Part shown: one piece after another, positions 32,413 through 40,189 of the stretch | Numbering within the stretch: the first letter of the stretch is position 1 | How the letters are laid out: each line of letters starts with the position of its first letter | From: an uncultured Lachnospiraceae bacterium | Lineage (GTDB): Bacteria > Bacillota > Clostridia > Lachnospirales > Lachnospiraceae | Reading direction: 5' to 3' | Assembly (NCBI GenBank): GCA_910585995.1 | Contig: CAJUGG010000080.1 | Location: 1 to 43,100 of the forward strand | DNA length: 43,100 bases | Position numbers and translations under genes: made by a program | The notes under the pieces: model-generated | What the model was told of the DNA's origin: nothing | Databases searched by the model: none | Seen by the model: only the letters and a program-made list of their open reading frames with translations

Positions 32413-33255
32413 ATGGTAATCAGTTGGTTACAGGCGGCTTTGCTTGGTCTGTGTGCATGTCTGTCAAGTATGCCTGGTCTGGGCGGTACTTCGATTGGTA
32501 ACTATACATTGGGAAGACCTTTGATTGGTGGCTTTGTATGTGGCTTGATCTTAGGTGATATGACAACGGGTATCCTGGTAGGTTGTGCGATGCAGGTTAT
32601 CTACATTGCTTTGGTTACTCCAGGCGGAACGGTATCAGCCGACGTGCGTGCGGTCAGCTATATCGGTATCCCTCTGGCTATGGTAGCACTGAAGAGCTAT
32701 GGACTGGATGCTTCTTCGGCAGAGGGCGCAGCACTGGCAACTTCTTTTGGCGCAATGGTTGGTACGCTGGGAACCGTATTATTTTACGGAACAGCTACGA
32801 TCAATCTGGCTTGGCAGCACATTGGCTGGCAGGCTGTGGAAAAGAGAGACTATCACAAACTGTATCTGGTAGATATGGGTCTGCCGTGGATCTCTCATAT
32901 CCTGTGTTCCTTTATTCCTACTTTGATTATGTGTAAGATGGGAGCAAATGTAGTGGAACTGATCAAGACTACCCTTCCGATGGAGGGTCTTGCTATGAAG
33001 ACACTGTTCACGGTCGGTTCTTTGCTTCCTTGTGTAGGTATCGCAATTCTTCTGAAACAAATTGTAAAACAGGTTACAGATTTTATCCCATATCTGTTTG
33101 GCTTTACTTTGGCTGCATCTTTAGGGATCAATCTGGTATCGGCAACCGTGATTGCAGGAATGTTTGCAGTGATCAATTATAAGATTAAGATGCTGTCTCT
33201 TAGCAGGCCGGCGACTGCTGGTGCTTATGATGACGATGAAGAGGAGGATATCTGA
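32413..33255 (+). CDS. PTS mannose-family EIIC component (membrane)
   Basis: A 280-residue membrane protein with about eight hydrophobic stretches. It begins with LQAALLGLCACLSSMPGLGG, has TLGRPLIGGFVCGLILGDMT and GCAMQVIYIALVTPGG, as in ManY/IIC proteins. It forms the sugar channel with IID. The last residues are acidic (DDDEEEDI). It is 12 bases after IIB and just before IID. Confidence 0.93.
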   Translation: MVISWLQAALLGLCACLSSMPGLGGTSIGNYTLGRPLIGGFVCGLILGDMTTGILVGCAMQVIYIALVTPGGTVSADVRAVSYIGIPLAMVALKSYGLDASSAEGAALATSFGAMVGTLGTVLFYGTATINLAWQHIGWQAVEKRDYHKLYLVDMGLPWISHILCSFIPTLIMCKMGANVVELIKTTLPMEGLAMKTLFTVGSLLPCVGIAILLKQIVKQVTDFIPYLFGFTLAASLGINLVSATVIAGMFAVINYKIKMLSLSRPATAGAYDDDEEEDI

Positions 33256-33256
33256 G

Positions 33257-34090
33257 ATGGAGAAAAAGTTATCAAAAAAGGCGCTTTTAAGGTCTTTCCA
33301 TAACTGGTATTATGGACATCTGACTTGTTTTTCCCAGGAACATATGCAGACATTTGGTTATCTGTGTTCTATGCTTCCTCTGGTGGAAGATTTATATGAC
33401 AATGAGGACGACAAGGCAAAAGCAATGAATACCTATACGGCATTTTTCAACACAGAGCCGCAGCTTGGCACCTTGATTGTGGGTATCACAGCAGGTCTGG
33501 AAGAGGCAAGGGCAAGCGGGACGGATGATGTGGATGACGAGACCATCAATGGTCTGCGCGCTGGTCTGATGGGACCTATTGCCGGGATCGGCGACTCTCT
33601 GGTGGTAGGAACCGTGATCCCTATTCTGCTGGGGATTGCCATGGGTATGTCCACGGGTGGTTCTCCTCTGGGTGCGATCTTCTATATTATTGTATGGAAC
33701 TTGTTTGCCTATTTTGGAATGAAATTTTTGTACTTTAAAGGGTACAGCCTCGGCACAAAAGCAGTGGAATTTTTAATCGGTGCACAAGGGGATGCCATTC
33801 GTGAGTCAGTCTCGATCTTAGGCGGTATGGTAATCGGTGCAGTATCGGCGACCTGGGTGAGTGTGAGCACTTCTTTACAGCTACTCAATGAGGCGGGAGA
33901 ACCTTATCTGGTGTTGCAGGATAAATTAAATGAAGTATTTCCAGGACTTTTGACTGCAATCTTTGTACTGGTATGTTGGTTCTTGATGGCCAAAAAACAG
34001 ATGTCGCCAATCAAAGTGATGCTGCTTTTGGTAGTGGTTGCTTTTGTGGGCGTACTGCTTGGATTCTTTAATCCCGGATTGGTTTACTAA
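33257..34090 (+). CDS. PTS mannose-family EIID component (membrane)
   Basis: A 277-residue IID protein. It has the diagnostic start KKALLRSFHNWYYGHLTCFS with CFSQEHMQTFGYLCSMLPLV, then GLRAGLMGPIAGIGDSLVVG and C-terminal membrane helices. ATG 33257 is used because GAGGAGG lies about 10 bases upstream; the earlier in-frame ATG at 33221 lies inside IIC. Together with IIC it transports and phosphorylates a hexose, N-acetylglucosamine, sorbose or a related sugar; the substrate is unknown. Confidence 0.93.
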   Translation: MEKKLSKKALLRSFHNWYYGHLTCFSQEHMQTFGYLCSMLPLVEDLYDNEDDKAKAMNTYTAFFNTEPQLGTLIVGITAGLEEARASGTDDVDDETINGLRAGLMGPIAGIGDSLVVGTVIPILLGIAMGMSTGGSPLGAIFYIIVWNLFAYFGMKFLYFKGYSLGTKAVEFLIGAQGDAIRESVSILGGMVIGAVSATWVSVSTSLQLLNEAGEPYLVLQDKLNEVFPGLLTAIFVLVCWFLMAKKQMSPIKVMLLLVVVAFVGVLLGFFNPGLVY

Positions 34091-34118
34091 TTTGGAAGTG
34101 ATCTGTCAGGAGGAAGCT

Positions 34119-34403
34119 ATGAATGTTGAAGAAAGAAACCGTTTGTCTCAGGAAGCAAGACTTCAGACAAAAGCGCTCAATCAGATCAGTCGATGGAAGA
34201 TGATTGCGCTTTCTGTATCCGCAGTTGGTGTTGCATGTTTCTATACTGGATGTACAGGGCAGCACTGGAATCTTTTCTTCAGCATTTGTGGGCTTCTTTT
34301 GCTCTTTGCAGGGGCAGGAAGTGCAGCAGTATTGAACCTGGGACTGAAAAACGGAAGGCAAAATGTAGAAAAGATCATTAATCTGCTGGATGGAGAAAAG
34401 TGA
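34119..34403 (+). CDS. Small two-helix membrane protein of the PTS operon
   Basis: A 94-residue protein. A charged N-terminal segment of about 28 residues is followed by two hydrophobic helices (about 30-46 and 53-75) and a basic tail ending in INLLDGEK. AGGAGG lies 6 bases before ATG 34119. Its stop overlaps the next start (TGATG), so it is a true member of the operon. I do not recognise the family. Position after IID suggests an accessory role in the PTS or in signalling; no evidence decides. Confidence 0.75.
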   Translation: MNVEERNRLSQEARLQTKALNQISRWKMIALSVSAVGVACFYTGCTGQHWNLFFSICGLLLLFAGAGSAAVLNLGLKNGRQNVEKIINLLDGEK

Positions 34404-35215
34404 TGAAGTATCAACTGATATGTTTGGATGTGGATGGAACGCTTTTGGATGATGAGAAAAAGATTTTAAAACCGGTAAAAGAAAGTCTGAGAAAAGCGTA
34501 TGGGATGGGCATACAGATTGCCTTGGTTACAGGACGGATGCCGGCAGGGGCGGAGATCGTGGAGAGGGAACTTGCCTTTCCCTGTATCAAAGCCTGTAGT
34601 GCAGGTACTTATATTCTGCTCGGAGATGAGTGTATCCATATGGAGTATCTGCTTCCGGAGGTGATGCGGAAGATCTATCAGCAATTTGCTGTGAACAATG
34701 GAGTGCCTTTATGGATATTCAGAGGCAGAAAATGGTATGTTACCGACGTGGATTCTTACGTGGAACGGGAGATCGAGATCATCCATTATGAGCCAGAGGT
34801 AGTGGATGTGGACAGACTGGCCAGACAATGGGAAGAAGAGGAGACTGGTCCAAATAAGTTATTGATCGCCGCAGATCCTGAGACCATCTGTCGGATTCAA
34901 AAAGAGATGGAAGAGATGGGACTGCCTCAGATTGATATGGCCCGGTCAGCTAATACTTACCTGGAGATCTTCCCCAAAGGAGTTACCAAAGGAGAAGCCA
35001 TGATCTCCATCTGTGAAAAATTAGACATTCCATTGGAAAAGACGATTGCTTTTGGCGATCAAGAACTGGATATTCCTATGATCGCAAAAGCTGGTGTGGG
35101 CATCGCCATGGGAAATGCCATTGAAGAGCTGAAGGAGCTGGCAGATTATGTGACCAAAACGAACAATGACGGAGGCATTGCGTTTGCATTGGAGCGCTAT
35201 TTGACAGAAGTATGA
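34403..35215 (+). CDS. HAD phosphatase, Cof type (IIB)
   Basis: A 270-residue HAD hydrolase with motif I CLDVDGTLLDD (Asp9, Asp11), motif II ALVTGRM, motif III around KGVTKGEAM and motif IV AFGDQELDIPMI. The last differs slightly from the common GDGxND. Cof-type enzymes dephosphorylate sugar phosphates, which would suit a PTS operon as a detoxifying or signalling phosphatase. The start overlaps the upstream stop by one base. Confidence 0.88.
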   Translation: MKYQLICLDVDGTLLDDEKKILKPVKESLRKAYGMGIQIALVTGRMPAGAEIVERELAFPCIKACSAGTYILLGDECIHMEYLLPEVMRKIYQQFAVNNGVPLWIFRGRKWYVTDVDSYVEREIEIIHYEPEVVDVDRLARQWEEEETGPNKLLIAADPETICRIQKEMEEMGLPQIDMARSANTYLEIFPKGVTKGEAMISICEKLDIPLEKTIAFGDQELDIPMIAKAGVGIAMGNAIEELKELADYVTKTNNDGGIAFALERYLTEV

Positions 35216-35231
35216 TAGTGGGGAAAAAGAG

Positions 35232-35492
35232 ATGATAAGTTTTGAATTTCAGATTCAGGACCCTGAAGGGCTGACGGCTAAACCGGCAGGACAGCTGGTA
35301 AAAGAAGCGATTGCCTGTACCAGTAAGATCACTTTGCGAAAGGGAGAGAAGAGTGGAGATGCAAAACTGATCTTTCATGTACTGTCTCTTTCCATAAAAA
35401 AGGGTGAGAAAGTCGAAGTTATGGTAGAAGGAGAAAAAGAGCAGGAGGACGCTGCTGTACTGGAAAAATTTATTAGAGAAAATCTATCCTAG
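35232..35492 (+). CDS. HPr-like protein lacking both phosphorylation sites
   Basis: An 86-residue protein with HPr length and layout. The active-site loop, GLHARPA in real HPr, reads GLTAKPAG, so residue 15 is Thr instead of the phospho-His and residue 17 is Lys instead of Arg. The Ser46 region (KSIMGVMSLGI in HPr) reads AKLIFHVLSLSIKKG, so residue 46 is Leu. It therefore should accept phosphate neither from EI at His15 nor from HPr kinase at Ser46. B. subtilis Crh also lacks His15 but keeps Ser46. It is the last gene of the PTS operon, before a terminator. It may be a structural partner or decoy for IIA; this is inference. Confidence 0.82.
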   Translation: MISFEFQIQDPEGLTAKPAGQLVKEAIACTSKITLRKGEKSGDAKLIFHVLSLSIKKGEKVEVMVEGEKEQEDAAVLEKFIRENLS

Positions 35493-35495
35493 ATT

Positions 35496-35529
35496 GCCCT
35501 GCGCTGGTACTGCCAGTGCAGGGCTTTTG
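35496..35529 (+). terminator. Terminator of the PTS operon
   Basis: GCCCTGCGCTGG (35496-35507) pairs with GCCAGTGCAGGGC-type sequence ending at 35524 around a TACT loop, with one G-T pair or mismatch, followed by TTTTGG. It starts 4 bases after the HPr-like stop. Confidence 0.8.
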
Positions 35530-35599
35530 GTTCTCCTTTTCTGCTAGGTCTGCAATACTTATGTTCAAAACGGGCAGAATGCAAGAGGAGGATATACGT

Positions 35600-35926
35600 A
35601 TGCAGACGATTGTCATTACGCTGAACCCAGGGAAACTGACGAATCTGGATCTGCGCTATCGGATCTCGGAGCGGATCGAAGAGGTCACACAAGGGAAGAT
35701 CAAGGACAATGGATATGACTATCTGTATACAGAAGGGCAGAGGGCGCCGCTTCTGGGACTTTGGCTGGAGGCAGAGGCAGCTGCAGATCAGTATGGTGAG
35801 ATTGTCAAATTGTTTCAGAAAAAGACTTTTCTGGAAAATAATCTGTCTGTGTCGGCCGAGATCTATATCGCGGAAGAGGAGACCGCAGAGCTGAAAGTGT
35901 GCAGAAAGGTGCATCATTTTTTATAA
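35600..35926 (+). CDS. Conserved hypothetical protein
   Basis: A 108-residue protein starting MQTIVITLNPGKLTNLDLR and containing GKIKDNGYDYLYTEGQRAPL, then a helical region and SAEIYIAEEE. It looks like a small alpha/beta domain with no membrane segment. AGGAGG lies 10 bases before ATG 35600. It stands alone between the PTS terminator and the clpB promoter. I believe similar proteins occur in other Lachnospiraceae but cannot name a function. Confidence 0.7.
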   Translation: MQTIVITLNPGKLTNLDLRYRISERIEEVTQGKIKDNGYDYLYTEGQRAPLLGLWLEAEAAADQYGEIVKLFQKKTFLENNLSVSAEIYIAEEETAELKVCRKVHHFL

Positions 35927-35930
35927 ATAA

Positions 35931-35973
35931 TTAGCACTCAACACTTGACATGGCTAACAGTGAGTGTTATAGT
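35931..35973 (+). promoter_or_regulatory. clpB promoter with CIRCE-like half sites
   Basis: TTGACA (35945-35950), 17-base spacer, TATAGT (35968-35973): a strong sigma-A promoter. TTAGCACTC at 35931-35939 is an exact left half of CIRCE, the HrcA operator. The standard right half GAGTGCTAA is not at the 9-base distance (35949-35957 reads CATGGCTAA, 6 of 9), but GAGTGTTAT (7 of 9) lies at 35963-35971, on the -10. HrcA control is likely but the geometry is unusual. Confidence 0.72.
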
Positions 35974-36022
35974 CTATATAGAACAAGCGAACTGAGGATG
36001 ACAGTTGAGAGGAGGATTGTAT

Positions 36023-38635
36023 ATGAACTTTCAGAAATTTACGCAGAAATCCATACAGGCTGTAAATAATCTAGAAAAAGTGGCGTTGGAATATGGGAAT
36101 CAGGAGATTGAGCAGGAGCATCTGCTGTATAGTCTGCTGACCCAGGAAGAGAGTCTGATTGCCCGGCTGATCGCGAAGATGGAGATAGATGTTACCTTAT
36201 TTAAAGAACGCGTGGAAGAGGCCTTAAATAAGCGGGTGAAAGTATCCGGCGGGCAGCCATATGTGGGACAGTATCTGAACCGGGTACTGGTGAGTGCAGA
36301 GGATGAGGCAAAGCGCATGGGAGATGAGTATGTCTCGGTAGAACATCTGTTCCTGGCGCTTTTGGCCAATCCAAGTCCAAGCGTTAAGTCGCTTCTGAAA
36401 GAAAACGGTATCACCAGGGATCGGTTTTTGCAGGCACTCTCCACGGTCCGGGGCAACCAGCGTGTGACAAGTGATAATCCAGAAGCAACATATGATACTT
36501 TGAATAAATATGGTTATGATCTCGTGGAGCGTGCCAGAGAGCAGAAGTTAGATCCTGTGATCGGCAGAGATGCAGAGATCCGCAATGTAATCCGTATTCT
36601 GTCCAGAAAGACTAAGAATAATCCGGTGCTGATCGGAGAGCCAGGCGTTGGTAAGACTGCGGTAGTGGAGGGACTTGCCCAGCGGATTGTCCGCGGGGAT
36701 GTACCAGAAGGATTAAAAGATAAAAAAGTATTTGCACTGGATATGGGTGCGCTGGTTGCCGGTGCCAAATATCGGGGTGAATTTGAGGAACGTCTGAAAG
36801 CAGTGTTGGAAGAAGTGCGCAAGAGCGAAGGACAGATTCTCTTATTTATTGATGAGCTGCATCTGATCGTCGGAGCAGGCAAGACAGATGGCGCTATGGA
36901 TGCAGGAAATATGTTAAAGCCTCTGTTGGCCAGGGGGGAACTGCACTGTATCGGTGCTACCACATTGGACGAATACCGGCAGTATATCGAAAAAGATGCA
37001 GCGCTGGAGCGCAGATTTCAGCAAGTGCTGGTGGATGAGCCGACCGTCGAAGATACCATCTCGATTCTTCGCGGATTAAAAGAGCGCTATGAAGTATTTC
37101 ATGGGGTGAAGATCACAGATTCTGCACTGGTCTCTGCCGCTACACTGTCGCATCGCTATATCTCCGAGCGTTTTCTGCCGGATAAGGCCATTGATCTGGT
37201 GGATGAGGCATGTGCGCTGATTAAGACCGAGCTGGATTCTATGCCGACAGAACTCGACGAGCTGCGCCGAAAGGTATTGCAGTTAGAGATCGAGGAAGCA
37301 GCTCTGAAAAAAGAGACCGACCGCTTGAGTCAGGATCGCCTGGAGTCTCTGCAAAAAGAGCTGGCAGAACTTCGTGATGAATTTAACAATAAAAAAGCAC
37401 AGTGGGACGATGAAAAACATTCCGTAGAGCGCTTAAGCGGCATCCGGGAGAGCATTGAGGAGGTCAACCGGCAGATTCAGGCCGCGCAGCAAAACTATGA
37501 TCTGGAGCGTGCTGCACAGCTTCAGTACGGAGAGCTTCCGGAACTGCAAAAACAGCTTTTAGAAGAAGAGGAGAAGGTAAAAAAACAGGATCTGTCGCTG
37601 GTGCATGAGAGCGTGACGGATGAGGAGATCGCCCGCATTATCTCCCGCTGGACCGGGATTCCCGTCTCAAAGCTGACAGAGAGCGAGCGTAATAAGACGT
37701 TGCATCTCGATGAGGAACTTCACAAGCGGGTGATCGGGCAGGACGAAGGTGTGCGTAAAGTAGCAGACGCGATTATCCGTTCCAAGGCAGGCATCAAAGA
37801 TCCCAGTAAGCCCATTGGTTCCTTCTTATTCCTTGGACCTACCGGTGTGGGTAAGACCGAACTTGCGAAGACTTTGGCAGCGAGCCTCTTTGATGATGAA
37901 CAGAATATGGTGCGGATTGATATGAGCGAATATATGGAGAAATATTCGGTATCCCGCTTAATTGGAGCGCCTCCCGGATATGTGGGATATGAAGAAGGCG
38001 GACAGCTGACCGAGGCAGTACGCAGGCGCCCTTATTCAGTGGTCCTGTTTGATGAGGTGGAGAAAGCGCATCCAGATGTATTCAATGTGCTGCTGCAGGT
38101 GCTGGATGACGGTCGGATCACAGATTCTCAGGGCCGGACGGTGGATTTTAAAAATACCATCCTGATTATGACATCCAATATTGGTTCTTCTTATCTATTG
38201 GAAGGAATTGATGAGAGAGGAGAGATTCGTCCGGAGAGTGAAGCACTGGTAATGCAGGATCTCAGGAATCATTTCCGGCCGGAGTTTTTAAATCGTCTGG
38301 ATGAGACGATCTTATTCAAACCGCTGACCAAGAAAAATATCGGACACATTGTGGACTTGCTTTTACAGGATTTGAACCGGAGGCTTGCAGATAAGGAACT
38401 GTCTCTGGAACTGACAGACGAAGCAAAAGACTATATCGTGGAACATGGGTACGACCCCGTCTATGGAGCGAGACCGCTGAAGCGGTATCTGCAAAAATAT
38501 GTGGAAACCATGGCTGCACGTTATATCCTTGCAGGAGAAGTGCAGGCAGGAAGCGTGATGGTCGTGGACCTAGAAGGTGACGGACTTGTGATTCGGGAGA
38601 GGAGGAGAAACGAGTGCTTCCAAACGATCCAATGA
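36023..38635 (+). CDS. clpB: ATP-dependent disaggregase ClpB
   Basis: An 870-residue Hsp100 chaperone. The N-terminal Clp repeat domain (about 1-145) is followed by AAA-1 with GEPGVGKTAVVEGLAQRI and LFIDELHLIVGAG, a coiled-coil middle domain (about 400-520) that separates ClpB from ClpA and ClpC proteases, and AAA-2 with LGPTGVGKTELAKTLA and VVLFDEVEKAHPDVFN. It resolubilises aggregated proteins with DnaK. ATG 36023 has GGAGG upstream; 36005 is in frame but precedes that site. It has its own heat-shock-type promoter. Confidence 0.96.
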   Translation: MNFQKFTQKSIQAVNNLEKVALEYGNQEIEQEHLLYSLLTQEESLIARLIAKMEIDVTLFKERVEEALNKRVKVSGGQPYVGQYLNRVLVSAEDEAKRMGDEYVSVEHLFLALLANPSPSVKSLLKENGITRDRFLQALSTVRGNQRVTSDNPEATYDTLNKYGYDLVERAREQKLDPVIGRDAEIRNVIRILSRKTKNNPVLIGEPGVGKTAVVEGLAQRIVRGDVPEGLKDKKVFALDMGALVAGAKYRGEFEERLKAVLEEVRKSEGQILLFIDELHLIVGAGKTDGAMDAGNMLKPLLARGELHCIGATTLDEYRQYIEKDAALERRFQQVLVDEPTVEDTISILRGLKERYEVFHGVKITDSALVSAATLSHRYISERFLPDKAIDLVDEACALIKTELDSMPTELDELRRKVLQLEIEEAALKKETDRLSQDRLESLQKELAELRDEFNNKKAQWDDEKHSVERLSGIRESIEEVNRQIQAAQQNYDLERAAQLQYGELPELQKQLLEEEEKVKKQDLSLVHESVTDEEIARIISRWTGIPVSKLTESERNKTLHLDEELHKRVIGQDEGVRKVADAIIRSKAGIKDPSKPIGSFLFLGPTGVGKTELAKTLAASLFDDEQNMVRIDMSEYMEKYSVSRLIGAPPGYVGYEEGGQLTEAVRRRPYSVVLFDEVEKAHPDVFNVLLQVLDDGRITDSQGRTVDFKNTILIMTSNIGSSYLLEGIDERGEIRPESEALVMQDLRNHFRPEFLNRLDETILFKPLTKKNIGHIVDLLLQDLNRRLADKELSLELTDEAKDYIVEHGYDPVYGARPLKRYLQKYVETMAARYILAGEVQAGSVMVVDLEGDGLVIRERRRNECFQTIQ

Positions 38636-38787
38636 TGCTGTTGAGTTATATGAATACACAACTAAGAGATTTTTACCCAGGGCTTTCAGAATGTTGCGAA
38701 GCCCTGGGCGTTGAGAGAGAAGAGATCGAAGAAAAACTAAAGACGATTGATTATGTGTATGATCAGGAACTGAATCGGTTTGTGTAA
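38614..38787 (+). CDS. DUF4250 domain protein
   Basis: A 57-residue protein starting with GTG and overlapping the end of clpB by 22 bases in another frame. It contains LPNDPMMLLSYMNTQLRDFY, GVEREEIEEKL and a C-terminal DYVYDQELNRFV. This LPNDPxMLLSxxNxxLRD form and the YDxxxNxFV ending match the small DUF4250 family found in Clostridia and some Gram-negatives; function unknown. GGAGGAG lies about 6 bases before the GTG. It is likely co-transcribed with clpB. Confidence 0.82.
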   Translation: MLPNDPMMLLSYMNTQLRDFYPGLSECCEALGVEREEIEEKLKTIDYVYDQELNRFV

Positions 38788-38819
38788 TCTTTCACAAGTG
38801 AAAGAACTAAAAATAACAG

Positions 38820-38848
38820 TTGACAACATCCCGCGTCTGTGTTAAGGT
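38820..38848 (+). promoter_or_regulatory. Promoter of infC-rpmI-rplT
   Basis: TTGACA (38820-38825), a 17-base spacer and TAAGGT (38843-38848). The -10 is imperfect, but position upstream of the leader is right. Confidence 0.6.
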
Positions 38849-38849
38849 A

Positions 38850-39007
38850 TTAAAGGTTATGAGATGAAAGAAGAGTATCCACTCTCACCTTGGCACAGGC
38901 GTGACCTGGGTTAATACGGAGAAGATCATATGCGTGCGCATAGGTATTTTTGGTGTATCAGTGGATAGTTTTCTATCCACTTTTTTTATGTGCGGAGGTG
39001 TACAGTT
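38850..39007 (+). promoter_or_regulatory. L20-type attenuator leader of the infC operon
   Basis: A leader of about 150 bases with no gene. It ends in a perfect terminator hairpin, AGTGGATAG (38960-38968), TTTT loop, CTATCCACT (38973-38981), then TTTTTTT. An upstream copy of the right arm, TATCCACT at about 38876-38883, can pair with AGTGGATA and so free or block the terminator. Another tight hairpin, TATGCG-TG-CGCATA, lies near 38929-38942. In Firmicutes this operon is known to be attenuated by ribosomal protein L20 binding its leader; this leader fits that design. Confidence 0.78.
38960..38988 (+). terminator. Conditional terminator in the infC leader
   Basis: A 9-bp perfect stem with a TTTT loop and seven T residues, placed just before the infC ribosome site. 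Confidence 0.88.
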
Positions 39008-39514
39008 ATTAGCGAATTAATGATTAATGAGCAGATTCGGGATCGTGAGGTCCGGTTAATCGGCCAGGATGGAGAGCAGTTAGGCATTATGTCAGCCAGT
39101 GAGGCGATGAAATTAGCGAGGGAGGCTGAGCTGGATTTAGTGAAGATTGCTCCTACTGCAAAGCCACCGGTATGCAAGATTATTGACTATGGGAAATACC
39201 GTTATGAGCTAGCGAGAAAAGAGAAGGAAGCTAGAAAGAAGCAGAAAACCATCGAAATCAAAGAAGTTCGTCTGTCCCCGAATATTGACGACAACGATCT
39301 GAATACGAAGGTCAATGCGGCCAGAAAGTTCATTCAAAAGGGTGACAAGGTAAAAGTGACCTTGCGTTTTCGTGGACGTGAGATGGCGCATGTACAGAGC
39401 AGTAAGAGGATCTTGGATGTATTTGCCGAGAAGATGGCAGATCTGGCAGTCGTTGATAAGGCTCCGAAGATGGAAGGCCGCAGTATGACTATGTTTTTAA
39501 CGGAAAAGCGTTAG
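39008..39514 (+). CDS. infC: Translation initiation factor IF-3 (AUU start)
   Basis: A 168-residue IF-3. It has ELMINEQIRDREVRLI at the N-terminus, SEAMKLAREAELDLVKIAP, PPVCKIIDYGKYRYE and the C-terminal VKVTLRFRGREMAH. The start is best placed at ATT 39008: GGAGG at 38994-38998 is 9 bases before it, whereas the first ATG (39020) is 21 bases away and the GTG at 38990 precedes the site. An AUU start is the classic autoregulatory feature of infC, since IF-3 rejects non-canonical starts. It is first in the infC-rpmI-rplT operon. Confidence 0.9.
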   Translation: MSELMINEQIRDREVRLIGQDGEQLGIMSASEAMKLAREAELDLVKIAPTAKPPVCKIIDYGKYRYELARKEKEARKKQKTIEIKEVRLSPNIDDNDLNTKVNAARKFIQKGDKVKVTLRFRGREMAHVQSSKRILDVFAEKMADLAVVDKAPKMEGRSMTMFLTEKR

Positions 39515-39548
39515 AATAATTTATCAGAATTCATAGGAGGAATCACAT

Positions 39549-39746
39549 ATGCCAAAGGTAAAAACCAGCAGAGCAGCTGCAAAACGTTTTAAAAAGACCG
39601 GAACAGGCCAGTTAAAAAGAATGAAAGCTTATAAGAGCCATATCTTAACTAAAAAATCCCAGAAGAGAAAGAGGAATCTTAGGAAAGCAACCATCACGGA
39701 TGCAACCAATGTAAGAAACATGAAGAAGATTCTACCGTATTTATAA
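39549..39746 (+). CDS. rpmI: Ribosomal protein bL35
   Basis: A 65-residue L35 with the standard PKVKTSRAAAKRFKKTGTG start and LTKKSQKRKRNLRK middle. Very basic. It has an AGGAGG ribosome site and lies between infC and rplT, as in most bacteria. Confidence 0.97.
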   Translation: MPKVKTSRAAAKRFKKTGTGQLKRMKAYKSHILTKKSQKRKRNLRKATITDATNVRNMKKILPYL

Positions 39747-39773
39747 GATTCGGATAGTTAAGGAGGAAGAAAG

Positions 39774-40133
39774 ATGGCAAGAATTAAAGGCGGTTTAAAC
39801 GCTAAGAAGAGACACAATAGAGTATTGAAGCTTGCAAAAGGCTACAGAGGAGCGAGAAGCAAGCAGTACAGAGTCGCAAAACAGTCCGTGATGCGTGCAC
39901 TGACCAGTGCGTATGCAGGACGTAAGGAGAGAAAACGTCAGTTCAGACAGCTGTGGATCGCGCGTATCAACGCGGCAGCTCGTATGAATGGTCTGTCCTA
40001 CAGCAAGTTTATGTATGGCCTTAAGACCGCAGGCGTAGAGATGAACAGAAAGATCTTAGCAGATCTGGCAGTTAATGATGCGGCTGCTTTCACCGCTCTT
40101 ACAGAGACCGCAAAGACGGCTCTGAATAAATAA
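39774..40133 (+). CDS. rplT: Ribosomal protein bL20
   Basis: A 119-residue L20. It begins ARIKGGLNAKKRHNRVLKLA and has KGYRGARSKQYRVAKQSVMR and FRQLWIARINAAARMNGLSY, all diagnostic. Besides its ribosomal role it is the expected repressor of this operon by binding the leader upstream of infC. It has an AGGAGGAAG ribosome site. Confidence 0.98.
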   Translation: MARIKGGLNAKKRHNRVLKLAKGYRGARSKQYRVAKQSVMRALTSAYAGRKERKRQFRQLWIARINAAARMNGLSYSKFMYGLKTAGVEMNRKILADLAVNDAAAFTALTETAKTALNK

Positions 40134-40149
40134 GACGTATTTTGCACAA

Positions 40150-40180
40150 AAGCCCTTGGGATTCCAAGGGCTTCGCTTAT
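40150..40180 (+). terminator. Terminator after rplT
   Basis: A perfect 10-bp stem AAGCCCTTGG (40150-40159) and CCAAGGGCTT (40164-40173) with a GATT loop, 17 bases after the rplT stop. The following T content is low, so it is a moderate terminator. Confidence 0.75.
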
Positions 40181-40189
40181 AATAAAACA

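Noticed and set aside
38990..39007. GTG at 38990 as infC start
   Set aside because: It lies before the ribosome site; ATT 39008 has correct spacing and matches known infC behaviour.
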